A stretch of 13,302 nt of DNA from Caryophanales bacterium UBA3935 (GCA_002385755.1 DGED01000017.1:32957-46258); one strand, 5' to 3'; positions 5,443 to 12,024 are shown, numbered from the stretch's first letter. Made by a program: numbers and translations. Notes: generated by a model from the letters alone, not told the origin.

Positions 5443-7404
5443 ATTAACGGCGCGAATAAATGCTTCAACAATATGATTAACGGTAAACCCGTAGCTTTCG
5501 ATTAGCTGTTTGCCCGGAGCGCTGGCGCCGAAACGGTCGATGTTTATTAAGATCCCAGAAGGGCCGATGAACTTATGCCAATGAGCCCCCTCGCCCATCT
5601 CGATTGCGACTCTCGCCGTGGCGTTTTCCGGCAAAACCGAGTTTTGATACTCCCGTTCCTGCCGCGCGAAAAGATCGAGGCTGGGGATGCTCGCGACGCG
5701 AACGTCAAACCCTCTCGCAAGCAATTCGCGTTTCGCCTGCAACGCAAGTTGAACTTCCGATCCCGAGGCCATTAATATCCCGTCGATTGTTTTTTCCTCA
5801 TAAGCGAGCACGTACCCGCCTTTACCAAAAGATGAAAACGCGACTCCGGGGGCGACGTTGGGAACGGCTTGCCTTGTAAGAACGATTGCGGTCGGGGCGT
5901 TTTTATTTTCAAAAGCATAACGGAACGCGAGCTTAGTTTCATACCCGTCGGCCGGGCGGAACGTCGTCAAGTTGGGAACGCTTCTTAACATCGTCAGCTG
6001 CTCGACGGGCTGATGCGTTGGCCCGTCCTCGCCAACGGCGACCGAATCATGCGTGAAAACATAAATAACCGGTAGGCTCATCAACGCCGACATCCGTATC
6101 GCCGGTTTCATGTAATCGGAAAACACGAAAAACGTGCCGCACACCGGCCTTAACCCGTGCAACGCCAAACCGTTGCTGATCGCGCCCATGACATGCTCGC
6201 GAACGCCAAAATTAATATTTCTCCCGGTTCGGTTGCCTTCGCCGAAACTCCCGTCCGGTCCTTTGATTTTTGTTGAGGAGGAAAGATCGGCCGAACCGCC
6301 GATCAGGCCGGCGTGAATTTTACCGACCGCGTCAATAACCGCGCCCCCGTATTCGCGGGTCGCTTTCGCGTCGTCAGCGGAGACGGGGATAATTTCCTCA
6401 AAGTCAATCGTAAACTCGTCTTTTATTATTGACTCGAACAACGCGAATTCCTCGGGAAATTCTTTTTGATAATCCGTTTTTATCTTTTCCCAATCCCGGT
6501 ATTTTTCCCGTCCGCGCTCGTACACCGCGCGACGGAAATAATCATAGACTTCCCGCGATACTTCGAAATGTTCCCCGCCGAGCGCCGCCCGCATTTTTTT
6601 CACGTCTTCCGCCGGAAGCGGGCTGCCGTGGCTCTTGTGCGAGCCAGCCAGGCTCGAGCCGACGCCGATAACCGTTTTAATCTCGATAATGGTCGGCCTG
6701 TCGCTTGCTTTCGCTTTAATGACGGCTTTCTCAATTTCGCTAATATTCTCACCGTCAGAGACGAGGATATGATTCCAACCCATCGCCCGGTATTTGCCGG
6801 CGACGTCTTCGCCGGTAGTATCTTTTACCGGCCCGTCCAATTGAATGTCGTTGGAATCATAAAGAACAATTAGCCGAGACAGGCGCAAATGGCCGGCAAG
6901 GCTCATCGCTTCCTGCGTTACGCCTTCCTGCAAATCGCCGTCGCCGCATAAGACGTAAGTATAGTGATCGATTAAGGGCAAGCCCTCTTTGTTAAAACGG
7001 CCGCGCAAGTATTCCTCGGCAATCGCCATTCCGGTCCCGATTGCGATTCCTTGGCCGAGCGGACCGCTTGTGGAATCGACGCCGGGAGTGTCTCCGCGCT
7101 CGGGATGACCGGGGGTTATGCTTCCGAGTTGACGGAAGTTTTTCAAATCGGAGATCATAATGCCGAAACCGGATAAATGCAGGATCGAATATAAAAGGGC
7201 GGAACCGTGGCCGGCCGCCATGACAAAGCGGTCGCGGTTAACCCAACGGTCATCGCCGGGAAACACGTTCATAATTTTGGTGTAAAGAGTATAAATAAGC
7301 GGCGCCGCGCCCAAAGCTATTCCCGGGTGCCCGGACTTGGCCTTGTGGACCTGTTCGACCGATAAAACCCTTAATGTTTCCAAGGCTTTCATCGTATCTT
7401 TCAT
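5431..7404 (-). CDS. tkt: Transketolase
   Basis: 657-residue thiamine-diphosphate enzyme moving two-carbon ketol units between sugar phosphates in the non-oxidative pentose-phosphate pathway. The pyrophosphate domain holds KSGHPG (His26), AAGHGS (His66), TPGHPE (His100), GPLGQG (114-119) and the ThDP motif GDGDLQEG (154-161) through Asn185. GSHKSHG (254-260) is a substrate-binding loop. The pyrimidine domain has VREH with catalytic Glu403, and HDS and GEDGPTHQP with His452, Asp460 and His464; a normal C-terminal domain follows. Length is standard (about 660). ATG at 7404 overlaps the upstream gene stop as ATGA and has AAAGGAG five bases ahead. Its coupled partner is a membrane EIIB-like protein, hinting at control of, or proximity to, sugar uptake. 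The gene ends in TAG inside the shared terminator. Confidence 0.97.
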   Translation of the reverse strand: MKDTMKALETLRVLSVEQVHKAKSGHPGIALGAAPLIYTLYTKIMNVFPGDDRWVNRDRFVMAAGHGSALLYSILHLSGFGIMISDLKNFRQLGSITPGHPERGDTPGVDSTSGPLGQGIAIGTGMAIAEEYLRGRFNKEGLPLIDHYTYVLCGDGDLQEGVTQEAMSLAGHLRLSRLIVLYDSNDIQLDGPVKDTTGEDVAGKYRAMGWNHILVSDGENISEIEKAVIKAKASDRPTIIEIKTVIGVGSSLAGSHKSHGSPLPAEDVKKMRAALGGEHFEVSREVYDYFRRAVYERGREKYRDWEKIKTDYQKEFPEEFALFESIIKDEFTIDFEEIIPVSADDAKATREYGGAVIDAVGKIHAGLIGGSADLSSSTKIKGPDGSFGEGNRTGRNINFGVREHVMGAISNGLALHGLRPVCGTFFVFSDYMKPAIRMSALMSLPVIYVFTHDSVAVGEDGPTHQPVEQLTMLRSVPNLTTFRPADGYETKLAFRYAFENKNAPTAIVLTRQAVPNVAPGVAFSSFGKGGYVLAYEEKTIDGILMASGSEVQLALQAKRELLARGFDVRVASIPSLDLFARQEREYQNSVLPENATARVAIEMGEGAHWHKFIGPSGILINIDRFGASAPGKQLIESYGFTVNHIVEAFIRAVNKKS

Positions 7405-7793
7405 TCCTTCTCCTTTATAAGCAATCGGTAAATATATGAAGCCCGGTCACCAAAACTGCATTTCACGACATCGTCTACCAACAAGATGCCTTTCGCGCCA
7501 GTTTCTTTTAATTCCTCAACCAAGACTTTATCAATGTCCTTGACGCGGACGCTAATCCGGCTTAATTCCCTGGTCACGCTTTCGATATTGTTCGCGCCGC
7601 CGTATAAGCGGTAAAACAATTCCTTTTGCGTGTTGTCCTCGTCGACGTCAATTTCTTGGGAGCGGGCCGCGGCCAACTTTCTTTTCTTTCTGATTGTCAT
7701 TATCAAAGCATATACGATTAGCAACATTATCGGCACTATGCAAATCGCCAGGATAATGATTGTCCAATCATCTACTGTAAGCGTAAAAATCAT
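7401..7793 (-). CDS. Membrane-anchored PTS EIIB-like protein lacking the active-site Cys
   Basis: 130 residues. One hydrophobic segment at about 10-34 is followed by a basic RKKRK stop-transfer stretch, a polar acidic linker (45-57), and a domain at 58-127 resembling the glucose-family PTS EIIB fold. Matching landmarks are LYGGANNI (63-70), VRVKD (82-86), GAKGILLV (99-106) and FGDRA (114-118), fitting the EIIB pattern LGG-x-x-NI, VKD, GAKG, FG. In true EIIB the phosphorylated Cys lies between NI and TRLR; here the aligned residue is Glu76 and TRLR reads SRIS, keeping only Arg79. Phosphotransfer is therefore unlikely and a sensor or scaffold role is possible. It is coupled to tkt by an ATGA overlap and has a strong promoter. 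ATG at 7793 has AAGGAG eight bases upstream. The fold is called by pattern, so confidence in function is low. Confidence 0.65.
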   Translation of the reverse strand: MIFTLTVDDWTIIILAICIVPIMLLIVYALIMTIRKKRKLAAARSQEIDVDEDNTQKELFYRLYGGANNIESVTRELSRISVRVKDIDKVLVEELKETGAKGILLVDDVVKCSFGDRASYIYRLLIKEKE

Positions 7794-7824
7794 ATAAAGT
7801 ACTCCTTCATTTTTAATTTACTTA

Positions 7825-7853
7825 ATTATAGCATTTTTTATCCCGTTTGTTAA
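7825..7853 (-). promoter_or_regulatory. Sigma-A promoter of the EIIB-like/tkt operon
   Basis: On the minus strand TTAACA (7848-7853), 17 bases, then TATAAT (7825-7830) with a TGC extension directly upstream. The leader to the ATG at 7793 is about 25 bases and contains AAGGAG. This is a near-consensus vegetative promoter. Confidence 0.8.
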
Positions 7854-7890
7854 TACATTTGTTTTTTCATGATGAGATTATCGCTAATTC

Positions 7891-7919
7891 TTTACAATTC
7901 GCCTTCTTCATGATATAAT
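7891..7919 (+). promoter_or_regulatory. Sigma-A promoter of uppP
   Basis: TTTACA (7891-7896), 17 bases, TATAAT (7914-7919) preceded by TGA as an extended -10. The predicted start near 7926 leaves a leader of about 19 bases with AAGGTGA before the uppP ATG. Spacing and both hexamers are near ideal. With the minus-strand promoter at 7825-7853 this accounts for the divergent region 7794-7944; nothing else was seen there. Confidence 0.85.
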
Positions 7920-7944
7920 TGTTTCAATATTAAAAAGGTGAGCT

Positions 7945-8787
7945 ATGGATATAATTGAGCTATTAAAATACTTGGCCTTAGGCCTTATTCAAGGGGTAAC
8001 AGAGCCTTTGCCGGTTTCGTCAAGCGGGCACATGGTGATTCTGAATTCAATTTTCGGGGAAATCCTGTCGAGCGCCGATATGAATAACTTTCAGATTATC
8101 ACCAATCTCGCCTCGCTTTTGGCCATTGTTTTTTATTACCGTCAACTAATCAAGCAAATCGCCGCGGGAAGTTGGCGGTACTTAATCAAAAAGGATAAAG
8201 AATATCAAGGTGATTTTAAATACTTGATTTATATTATAATCGCGACAATTCCGGCGGGAGTCATCGGTATTATAATAAAATTATTGGAACTAGATACCTA
8301 TTACACCAATATAGTATGCGTCGGCATTTGTCTCTTTATAACCGGCAACTTGCTTTTGTACACTCACCGCGTCGCCCCGTACGCGGAAAGGGACGATATT
8401 ACCCTGAAGGACAGTTTGTTAATGGGGGGCGCGCAGGTAATCGGTTTGTTGCCCGGAATCAGCCGATCCGGCGTCACGACATCCTTCGGCGTCGGAAACA
8501 AAGTAAAACTTGATAAAGCGTTTCGGTTTTCTTTTTTGATGTACATCCCGGCGAGCGTCGGCGCCGCCGCGATCGGCGTTTATGACCTTACAAAACTGAG
8601 TCATTCCGATAACGCCGTTTTTATTCCCGGATATATCGGAGCCTTTGTCGTCAGTTTGATCGCAACATACTTTGCGATATGGCTTTTCTTTAAGTTAATT
8701 AAAAACAGAAACCTGAAATATTTCGGCTATTACTGTCTGGCGGCGTCGCTCGTCGTTATGGCGCTCGTCGTCGCGGGAGTATTTTAA
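7945..8787 (+). CDS. uppP: Undecaprenyl-diphosphatase UppP (BacA)
   Basis: 280-residue polytopic membrane protein that dephosphorylates undecaprenyl diphosphate to recycle the lipid carrier of peptidoglycan and wall polymers; family members confer bacitracin tolerance. The first signature, GLIQGVTEPLPVSSSGH (13-29), includes Glu20 and the SSSGH loop; the second, GLLPGISRSGVTTS (167-180), includes catalytic Arg174. Many homologues read TEFLPVSS at the first motif; here it is TEPLPVSS. Hydrophobic segments spread along the chain fit seven or eight membrane helices. Length is typical (about 270-280). ATG at 7945 has AAGGTGA a few bases ahead. It is a single-gene transcript with a strong promoter and terminator. 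With ispH in the window it indicates isoprenoid-dependent wall synthesis; it could also support spore cortex synthesis (inference). Confidence 0.95.
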   Translation: MDIIELLKYLALGLIQGVTEPLPVSSSGHMVILNSIFGEILSSADMNNFQIITNLASLLAIVFYYRQLIKQIAAGSWRYLIKKDKEYQGDFKYLIYIIIATIPAGVIGIIIKLLELDTYYTNIVCVGICLFITGNLLLYTHRVAPYAERDDITLKDSLLMGGAQVIGLLPGISRSGVTTSFGVGNKVKLDKAFRFSFLMYIPASVGAAAIGVYDLTKLSHSDNAVFIPGYIGAFVVSLIATYFAIWLFFKLIKNRNLKYFGYYCLAASLVVMALVVAGVF

Positions 8788-8823
8788 AAACCGGAAGCTC
8801 ATTCGTTTGCTTCCGGTTTTTTT
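8786..8823 (+). terminator. Terminator of uppP
   Basis: Arms 8786-8798 and 8809-8821 form a 13-bp stem with the perfect GC-containing core CCGGAAGC/GCTTCCGG, a 10-base loop and a run of seven U. It starts within the uppP stop codon. Confidence 0.9.
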
Positions 8824-8863
8824 CTTTACCTTCACTTTCACTTATTAAATGACATACAACCAT

Positions 8864-8891
8864 ACAATTATTAACCGGCCAACATATTCTA
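8864..8891 (+). promoter_or_regulatory. Candidate mother-cell sigma-K promoter of the coat gene
   Basis: CATATTCTA at 8883-8891 matches the sigma-K -10 consensus CATAnnnTA exactly. ACA (8864-8866) lies 16 bases upstream as the short -35 element (AC core). A start near 8898 would leave about 15 leader bases including AGGTGA (8903-8908). A second element, CATACAAT (8861-8868), matches the sigma-E -10 consensus and could drive earlier expression, although its -35 (ACTTATT, 8840-8846) is poor. Bacillus cotY and cotZ are sigma-K genes. Confidence 0.5.
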
Positions 8892-8912
8892 TACTGAAAG
8901 TGAGGTGAATCA

Positions 8913-9287
8913 ATGACTCGAGAAAGATGCTCTTCCTTCCCCACATGCCGCAATTGCATCCATGATGTCGTGTTAAAAATCGATCAATTGCAAAAGGAGG
9001 CAATCCTTGAAGACGAGTGCGAAGGTTGCGAGAGCCCGTTGACAAAAAAACTTTTCAACACGAGACCTATTACTTTTTATCTTTGCAACGGGTCAGCGTT
9101 TACGGTCGAGATCCCGGAAACCACCGAGACCACAAGCGTATTCCGAATCGAGGAACTAAGGGGCGATTGCGTCACTCTTAGGATTCTCAAGCAGTGCGGG
9201 CCGAAATTTATTTGTACAAATCATACAGTTATCCTTAATCTTTGCTGCGTTTGTGGATTACAATGCTTCGATCCGATTTGCTGCTAA
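8913..9287 (+). CDS. Cys-rich spore coat protein, CotY/CotZ family
   Basis: 124 residues with 15 cysteines (12 percent), at 6, 12, 15, 36, 39, 58, 86, 95, 101, 111, 112, 114, 118, 123 and 124. The layout follows Bacillus CotY/CotZ: an N-terminal Cys segment with a helical CIHDVVLKIDQLQ region (15-27), an acidic DEC-x-x-C (34-39), PITFYLCNGSAF (52-63) corresponding to the PF-LLT-GKPF strand, VFRIEEL-GDCVTLRIL (76-92) corresponding to FFRVE-L-G-CATLSLL, and a closing LCCVCGLQCFDP (110-121) corresponding to LSCFCAIQCLDP. CotY and CotZ form the disulfide-linked outer coat or crust lattice. ATG at 8913 has GAGGTG five bases upstream. It is alone on its strand, with a candidate sigma-K promoter and a convergent CotO-like neighbour. 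CotY versus CotZ cannot be assigned. Confidence 0.85.
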   Translation: MTRERCSSFPTCRNCIHDVVLKIDQLQKEAILEDECEGCESPLTKKLFNTRPITFYLCNGSAFTVEIPETTETTSVFRIEELRGDCVTLRILKQCGPKFICTNHTVILNLCCVCGLQCFDPICC

Positions 9288-9313
9288 GAATGCAAAAGAA
9301 GATGCAAGCCCCA

Positions 9314-9670
9314 CTAGAACCTGATTATTACAATATCAGTGATATTGTTTAAATAAATCTCCTCTATGTTTTCTTCATCGGTTTTAATGAATAACTTGCG
9401 GTCTGTTTTTTTAAATGGAATACCGATAATTTCCTCTCCCTCACATACGATATTGCATAATACCGGTCGGTTTTTGTGATACATTTCAATGATATTATTT
9501 AGCTTTCTTTCTTCCAGGAATTCCAGTTTTGATCTTGTTTTGACATTCCGCACTTTTTGTGTCCGGCTATCGAATATTTTTTGATGCGGGACTCCGTTTA
9601 CCTGAGTGCTAACCGTGTTAATAAACATCAACGGACCATTGTCTTTAAGCAAAAACATCACCCTTATCAT
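9314..9670 (-). CDS. Probable CotO-like spore coat protein
   Basis: Up to 118 residues. A basic first half (14 Lys/Arg in residues 30-60) precedes a C-terminal beta-rich segment: RPVLCNIVCEGEEIIGIP (68-85), then LFIKTDEENIEEIYL and ITDIVII. This resembles the C-terminal domain of Bacillus CotO (a short helix, then K-x-x-C-x-I, an x-G-x-I turn and a closing I-x-I strand). The near-N-terminal GPLMFINTV may match the PLLYIVQP opening of CotO. It is about half the length of Bacillus CotO. In Bacillus cotO sits beside cotZ, so its position next to a CotY/CotZ-like gene supports the call. The start is uncertain: ATG 9670 and ATG 9658 lie in the coaX terminator hairpin without good ribosome sites, whereas TTG at 9652 has AAGGGTGA five bases upstream. 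It could also be an unrelated small protein. Confidence 0.5.
   Translation of the reverse strand: MIRVMFLLKDNGPLMFINTVSTQVNGVPHQKIFDSRTQKVRNVKTRSKLEFLEERKLNNIIEMYHKNRPVLCNIVCEGEEIIGIPFKKTDRKLFIKTDEENIEEIYLNNITDIVIIRF
9330..9348. terminator. Weak palindrome, possible terminator of the coat gene
   Basis: ACAATATCA-G-TGATATTGT is a perfect 9-bp inverted repeat around one base, 42 bases after the stop of the CotY/CotZ-like gene and followed by TTTAAATAAAT. It lies inside the 3' coding end of the CotO-like gene. No better terminator is visible after the coat gene, but the stem is AT-rich and the U-tract short. Confidence 0.25.
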
Positions 9671-9692
9671 TATATGAGCGGGGTGATGTTTT
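9651..9692 (-). terminator. Terminator of the galM-efp-coaX operon
   Basis: Arms 9652-9663 and 9681-9692 pair perfectly over 12 bp (AAAACATCACCC with its complement) around a 17-base loop. On the minus strand a run of five U ends the structure. It begins a few bases after the coaX stop and spans the possible upstream starts of the CotO-like gene. Confidence 0.75.
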
Positions 9693-9696
9693 CATT

Positions 9697-10467
9697 CTAA
9701 TTTTTGTTTTTGCCGTATAACACGGCGAGTCCGTCAAGAATTAAGTTTTCGTCATAAATCGCCTTCTCTTCAAGAAAAGGAAAGATAATTTTCGCCTCGC
9801 CGCCGGTAATAACGACATTGATATCCTCGCCCATTTCCTTTTTGATTTTTCTGATGATACCGTCGATCATCGAGGCCGTCCCGTAAATCATGGCGCTTTG
9901 GATGGAAGTCGCGGTATCCTTGCCGATAATGTGGGGAGGAACGTCAATTTTCACGCCTTCAAGTTTTGAGGTCTTTGAGACAAGATTGGAAAAAGAAGTG
10001 GAAATTCCCGGAGCGATAATCCCGCCGAGCAATTCTTTCTCCCGGTTTAAATAAAAGAATTTGATTGCCGTGCCCATGTCAATTACCAAAAGCGGCGCGC
10101 CGTATTTATTGTAACCGCCGACGATTCCCACCAAGATATCGGCGCCCAGCTGCTTGGGATGATCTATTTTAATCTTGATTCCCGTCTTTATGCCGGGTCC
10201 GACGAAAAGCGGCGTAATTCCGAGATATTTTATGACCGTCTTTTCAAACACGTGATCAAGCTCGGGTACGACGCTTGATATTATCGCCCCGATAACCTGC
10301 CGGGAATCATACCCGTAAAACCGCAATATCTCAATCAATTTCACGCCGTACTCGTCGGCGGTTTGACGCGTATTGGTGTGAATGCGAAAACTGCCGATCA
10401 GCGTGTTTTTTCCGTCAATCAAACCGATAACGATATTAGTGTTGCCGATGTCAATTCCCAAAATCAT
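9697..10467 (-). CDS. coaX: Type III pantothenate kinase CoaX
   Basis: 256-residue cytoplasmic kinase that phosphorylates pantothenate in the first step of CoA synthesis; the type III form is feedback-insensitive and needs a monovalent cation. The ASKHA-fold phosphate loop DIGNTN is at 6-11 (Asp6), SSVVPELD at 64-71, the pantothenate and catalytic motif GAD at 108-110 (Asp110), DMGTA at 130-134, and GGIIAPG at 148-154. Two consensus spots differ: GADR reads GADI (Ile111), and GTATTFD reads GTAIKFF, so the downstream Thr and Asp are missing. ATG at 10467 has AAGGTA seven bases upstream. It is third in a galM-efp-coaX operon, 12 bases after efp, and is followed by a terminator. The family call is firm, and activity is probable despite the changes. 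Confidence 0.93.
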   Translation of the reverse strand: MILGIDIGNTNIVIGLIDGKNTLIGSFRIHTNTRQTADEYGVKLIEILRFYGYDSRQVIGAIISSVVPELDHVFEKTVIKYLGITPLFVGPGIKTGIKIKIDHPKQLGADILVGIVGGYNKYGAPLLVIDMGTAIKFFYLNREKELLGGIIAPGISTSFSNLVSKTSKLEGVKIDVPPHIIGKDTATSIQSAMIYGTASMIDGIIRKIKKEMGEDINVVITGGEAKIIFPFLEEKAIYDENLILDGLAVLYGKNKN

Positions 10468-10479
10468 ATACTATTACCT

Positions 10480-11037
10480 TCATGCGCGGGAATGATATTT
10501 TCCGTCGATGGTGCTGACGATAATTTTATCGCCGACCTCGATAAACAAGGGAACCAAAACCCGGTATCCCGTCTCCACAATCGCGTCCTTGGTTGCGTTG
10601 GCGGCGGTGTTACCTTTCACGCCGGGGGCGCATTCGATAACCTCGAGCGTCACCTTTTCCGGAAGTTGGACGCCTAAAATCTCGCCCTGGTAATCGATAA
10701 TCGTAACCATCGTTCCTTCCAGGATAAAGTTTTTCTCATACTCGAGCATTCCCTTGGGAATATCGAACTGCTCGTACGTTTCCATGTCCATAAAGGACAA
10801 GTTCGTCCCGTCGTCATACAAATATTGGACCTTCTTTTTCTCGATGATCGCGCGATTAACTTTCTCGTCGGCGTTGAAAGTATAATCAATCGTCGCCCCG
10901 GTCCGCAGGTTTTTTAATTTTGTCCGGACGAACGCCTGGCCCTTTCCCGGTTTAACGTGTTGAAACTCAATAACTTGATAGATGTTTCCATCATATTCGA
11001 TTGTAATGCCCGTTTTAAAATCATTTGTTGAAACCAT
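10480..11037 (-). CDS. efp: Translation elongation factor P
   Basis: 185-residue factor that binds between the ribosomal P and E sites and relieves stalling at polyproline. The N-terminal KOW-like domain carries the tip loop KPGKGQAF (29-36) with the modifiable Lys32; two OB domains follow and the C terminus is STIDGKYHSRA, as in bacterial EF-P. Length is standard. In Bacillus the equivalent Lys receives a 5-aminopentanol group; no modification gene lies in this window. ATG at 11037 is preceded by a full AAGGAGGT, the strongest ribosome site here, which overlaps the TAA stop of the aldose epimerase gene (11048-11050). This suggests high translation and possible coupling. The gene is second in the operon, before coaX. 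Confidence 0.97.
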   Translation of the reverse strand: MVSTNDFKTGITIEYDGNIYQVIEFQHVKPGKGQAFVRTKLKNLRTGATIDYTFNADEKVNRAIIEKKKVQYLYDDGTNLSFMDMETYEQFDIPKGMLEYEKNFILEGTMVTIIDYQGEILGVQLPEKVTLEVIECAPGVKGNTAANATKDAIVETGYRVLVPLFIEVGDKIIVSTIDGKYHSRA

Positions 11038-11047
11038 AATTACCTCC

Positions 11048-11923
11048 TTAATCTATTATTTCGATATCATAATGGGCCGTGAACTCTTCGAGCGTGTTCA
11101 ATATCAACAAATTATCTTTTTTCATGAAATCATAATCGCTGTCGTAGCGGTCTCCGTAACCGATCCACGGTTCAAGGCAAACAAAAGGCGCTTGTTTCCC
11201 GGGGGGCGACCACACGGCGAAAGTGATGAACTGAGGAAAAGAAAAGCAAATCCCTTTGTCTTTTTTGTTCAATAGCTTAACTTTTTTTGATTTGACGCGC
11301 GGGATTATAATCGTGTCAATATCAAACAACCCGTAATCCAACCTTAACTCTTTTAAATTTTGATAGGTCCTGGCGGGAACGTCAAAATTCAATGTGCCAT
11401 TGCTTTCCACTCTCGGAGAAGAAAATGTTTCCGCGTTTTCAAAATAAATGGCGTAATCCGTAAACGCCTCGCCGGGGTAAAGCGGACAATTAAATCCGGG
11501 ATGTCCGCCAATATTAAACGGCAGCGATTCCTCGTACTCGTTTACGACATTTATTTTGGCGCGCAAAACGTTTTGCATCAAAGCGTAAGTTATAATCACT
11601 TTATATTTATATGGATATTTCTCTAGCGTATCCGAATTATAAGTATTTATTAAACTGATTTCATTTTCTTTCCGGTGCAATACTTCAAAAGTCATATCGC
11701 GCAAAAAACCGTGAATGTTCATATGATATGTTTTCCCGTTTATCACGGTTTTTTTATCTCGCAGGTTGCCGACTATCGGAAATAAAAACGGCGCGGAACC
11801 TGACCAATATCGCGGGTCTCTTTGCCAGATATACTCGACTCCTTTTTCGCTTTTAAGCGAGATTAACTCGGCGCCCGTTGATTTAATCGTCGCCGTTAAT
11901 AATTCGTTTTTTATCGAATGCAT
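11048..11923 (-). CDS. Aldose 1-epimerase family protein (LacX-like)
   Basis: 291-residue galactose-mutarotase-like beta-sandwich protein of the LacX/Slr1438 branch of aldose 1-epimerases. Visible landmarks are EYIWQRDPRYW (30-40), APFLFPIVGNL (44-54), NIHGF with His71, GGHPGFN with the catalytic His141 (139-145), and the likely base Glu251 in CLEPW. Members interconvert alpha and beta anomers of free or phosphorylated hexoses; the true substrate of this branch is often unknown. A GTG lies one codon upstream at 11926, but AGGAG is six bases before the ATG at 11923, so the ATG is chosen. It is the first gene of the operon with efp and coaX, driven by an extended -10 promoter and divergent from ispH. 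Confidence 0.88.
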   Translation of the reverse strand: MHSIKNELLTATIKSTGAELISLKSEKGVEYIWQRDPRYWSGSAPFLFPIVGNLRDKKTVINGKTYHMNIHGFLRDMTFEVLHRKENEISLINTYNSDTLEKYPYKYKVIITYALMQNVLRAKINVVNEYEESLPFNIGGHPGFNCPLYPGEAFTDYAIYFENAETFSSPRVESNGTLNFDVPARTYQNLKELRLDYGLFDIDTIIIPRVKSKKVKLLNKKDKGICFSFPQFITFAVWSPPGKQAPFVCLEPWIGYGDRYDSDYDFMKKDNLLILNTLEEFTAHYDIEIID

Positions 11924-11942
11924 CACGATCTCCTCTCATATT

Positions 11943-11972
11943 ATTATATCATAACCAGGAATAAAAAGTCAT
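11943..11972 (-). promoter_or_regulatory. Promoter of the aldose epimerase-efp-coaX operon
   Basis: On the minus strand ATGACT (11967-11972), 18 bases, TATAAT (11943-11948) with an upstream TGA extension. AGGAG and the start codon follow within 25 bases. The -35 is moderate and the extended -10 is strong. Confidence 0.7.
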
Positions 11973-11997
11973 TATTTTTCCGGTTCGGTTAATAATA

Positions 11998-12006
11998 TGT
12001 TATAAT
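11998..12006 (+). promoter_or_regulatory. Extended -10 promoter of ispH
   Basis: TGTTATAAT is a TGn-extended consensus -10 (TATAAT 12001-12006). No good -35 is seen at 16-18 bases (TTCCGG is the best). The start near 12013 leaves a very short leader with GGGTGA (12013-12018) six bases before the ispH ATG. Confidence 0.6.
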
Positions 12007-12024
12007 TGTTTCGGGTGAAACCGC

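Noticed and set aside
6466..6873. A 135-codon plus-strand open frame
   Set aside because: Antisense to well-conserved transketolase motifs; Arg/Pro/Phe-rich composition typical of a shadow frame.
12008..12021. Small hairpin GTTTC-GGGT-GAAAC around the ispH ribosome site, considered as a translational switch
   Set aside because: The predicted transcription start (near 12013) falls inside it, so the left arm would not be in the mRNA, and five base pairs is weak.
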